Source: Armatimonadota bacterium
Lineage (GTDB): Bacteria > Actinomycetota > Acidimicrobiia > Spongiisociales > UBA5794
Assembly (NCBI GenBank): GCA_008501565.1
Contig: QQUL01000298.1
Span: 1 to 7,747, forward strand
DNA length: 7,747 nt
Direction: 5' to 3'
Part shown: piece after piece, positions 7,077-7,747 of the stretch
Position numbering within the stretch: position 1 is the first letter of the stretch
How the letters are laid out: each line of letters begins with the position of its first letter
Translations under genes and position numbers: made by a program
Notes under the pieces: model-generated
Database searches by the model: none
Seen by the model: only the letters and a program-made list of their open reading frames with translations
What the model was told of the DNA's origin: nothing

Positions 7077-7106
7077 GTGCGGCAGTCGTCGTGAGTCTGC
7101 GCTGCT

Positions 7107-7122
7107 CGATACCATGGCATCG
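7107..7122. promoter_or_regulatory. Near-palindrome at the start of the divergent small gene
   Basis: CGATACCATGGCATCG is a 16-base inverted repeat matching its reverse complement at 14 of 16 positions, with CCATGG at its centre. It spans the candidate -10 of the plus-strand unit and reaches the first base of its GTG. It could be an operator or chance. Confidence 0.3.
7110..7115 (+). promoter_or_regulatory. Candidate -10 for a leaderless divergent transcript
   Basis: TACCAT fits TANNNT and ends six bases before G7122, the first base of the GTG of the 28-codon frame. That spacing is what a leaderless mRNA beginning at the start codon would need, a common arrangement in actinobacteria. The -35 region is weak. 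There is no Shine-Dalgarno match before this GTG, consistent with leaderless initiation. Confidence 0.35.
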
Positions 7123-7208
7123 TGCAAACCCGGTATCTCATTCTCGCCTCACTTGTGGTCGGCCTCCTGATCCTTGGTGCAACGGGGCTCTACTTCGCAA
7201 CCCTATGA
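7122..7208 (+). CDS. Putative 28-residue single-span membrane peptide
   Basis: A GTG-started frame encodes 28 residues: a short polar start (MQTRY) and then an almost unbroken hydrophobic stretch (LILASLVVGLLILGATG, ending LYFATL), long enough for one transmembrane helix. I recognise no family. In favour: the composition, G/C at about 18 of 28 third positions, a candidate -10 at leaderless spacing, and its place 13 bp ahead of the hydrolase in the same direction. Against: very short, no ribosome site, and a competing ATG at 7114 in another frame that ends after 18 codons. If real it is probably an inner-membrane micropeptide, or a leader whose translation feeds the hydrolase start. Confidence 0.45.
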   Translation: MQTRYLILASLVVGLLILGATGLYFATL

Positions 7209-7221
7209 GCACGACACCGTG

Positions 7222-7747
7222 ATGCAACGACTCATCCCATCCACCGACGGAGTTGTCCTCGAAGTTCTCGTTGAAAAGCCTCGAGCGATTCCTGCCGACG
7301 AGTGGCTTGGCACCGTGGTGGTGTGCCACCCCCACCCCATCCAGGGCGGAACGATGCGACACCCGATCCTCGGAGCGATCGCTGCGGAAGCCTTGGAGGC
7401 GGGACTCGTCACCGTTCGGTTCAATTTCCGAGGGGTCGGTGAGTCCACCGGAACCCACGACGACGGGCTCGGCGAGGTCAGCGACGTGGCGTGGGTCGTG
7501 GACTTCGTCGAGCGTGAACTCCCTCCGCTGGCCGGGATCGCTGGTTGGTCGTTTGGCGCTGCGGTTGCGTTGGGGTGGCAGGCACGTTCAGGATCCACCG
7601 TTCCCTACGTCGGCATCGCCCCGCCGGTCAACAGCCCTCTGACTCCGAATCTTCCCGACCCACAGGACCTTGCCGAGGCGCGCCGGCTGTTCATTGTTGG
7701 CGAGCGGGACCAGTTCGTGGATGTCGATACCCTCGCGGTCTATGCGG
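7222..7747 (+). CDS. Alpha/beta hydrolase, 3' end cut by window edge
   Basis: The first 175 residues of a cytosolic serine hydrolase of the small alpha/beta-hydrolase group (COG2945-like, from memory). Strand beta-3 leads into CHPHPIQGGTMRHP (about 35-48), the oxyanion-region motif of this group. RFNFRGVGESTG follows (about 66-77), then the nucleophile elbow GWSFGA with S110, and GERDQF with D163 as the likely catalytic acid. The catalytic histidine should lie beyond the right edge. The start is ATG at 7222; an adjacent in-frame GTG at 7219 is equally possible, and no clear Shine-Dalgarno site precedes either. The frame is open upstream back to a stop at 7168. The substrate is unknown; relatives are annotated as esterases or dienelactone-hydrolase-like. 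Transcribed away from the lipoate operon, so a functional link is not implied. Confidence 0.88.
   Translation, partial: MQRLIPSTDGVVLEVLVEKPRAIPADEWLGTVVVCHPHPIQGGTMRHPILGAIAAEALEAGLVTVRFNFRGVGESTGTHDDGLGEVSDVAWVVDFVERELPPLAGIAGWSFGAAVALGWQARSGSTVPYVGIAPPVNSPLTPNLPDPQDLAEARRLFIVGERDQFVDVDTLAVYA

Noticed and set aside
7114..7170. ATG-started 18-codon frame overlapping the small membrane peptide
   Set aside because: It has no domain or hydrophobic segment and no clear ribosome site; the overlapping GTG frame has far more protein-like composition.
1..7747. Hidden defence system, mobile element or CRISPR array
   Set aside because: Nearly every base belongs to recognised core-metabolism genes or gaps under 90 bp. 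I found no spacer-repeat pattern, terminal inverted repeats, integrase or transposase motifs.

Overview
The window reads as moderately GC-rich chromosome from a high-GC bacterium. I favour Actinomycetota, possibly an Acidimicrobiia-like lineage. That rests on GTG and TTG starts, four-base coupled gene junctions, an E3 with the GGTCLLRGCIPAKAL form of the redox motif, and general protein character; placement below phylum is a guess. No transposase, integrase, tRNA, rRNA or CRISPR array is visible, and coding density is very high.

Layout: five genes run leftward on the minus strand and look like one operon. From the promoter side they are dihydrolipoyl dehydrogenase (E3, 7033-5660), a 2-oxoacid dehydrogenase acyltransferase (E2, 5613-4279), a single protein fusing octanoyltransferase LipB to lipoyl synthase LipA (4282-2621), an M24 Xaa-Pro peptidase (2624-1536), and transketolase (1474 to beyond the left edge). 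E2/lipBA and lipBA/peptidase overlap by four bases (GTGA and TTGA). Divergently, on the plus strand, lie a probable 28-residue membrane peptide (7122-7208) and an alpha/beta hydrolase (7222 to beyond the right edge). An 88-bp gap (7034-7121) separates the two directions and holds candidate promoters and two imperfect palindromes.

How the genes work together: LipB moves octanoate from acyl carrier protein to the lipoyl-domain lysine of E2 (K43), LipA inserts two sulfurs to make lipoyl, E2 uses that arm for acyl transfer, and E3 reoxidises it. The locus therefore encodes a lipoyl-bearing protein, the enzyme that builds its cofactor and the enzyme that recycles it. No E1 is present in the window. 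Transketolase shares thiamine-diphosphate chemistry with E1 but belongs to the pentose phosphate pathway.

The most notable observation is the continuous LipB-LipA reading frame, with both active sites intact and a linker of about 50-60 residues. Others are a five-unit 7-bp tandem repeat inside the E2 linker, the divergent regulatory region, and the candidate small membrane peptide joined to the hydrolase by a possible reinitiation relay. I see no defence system, mobile element or clearly unprecedented system.
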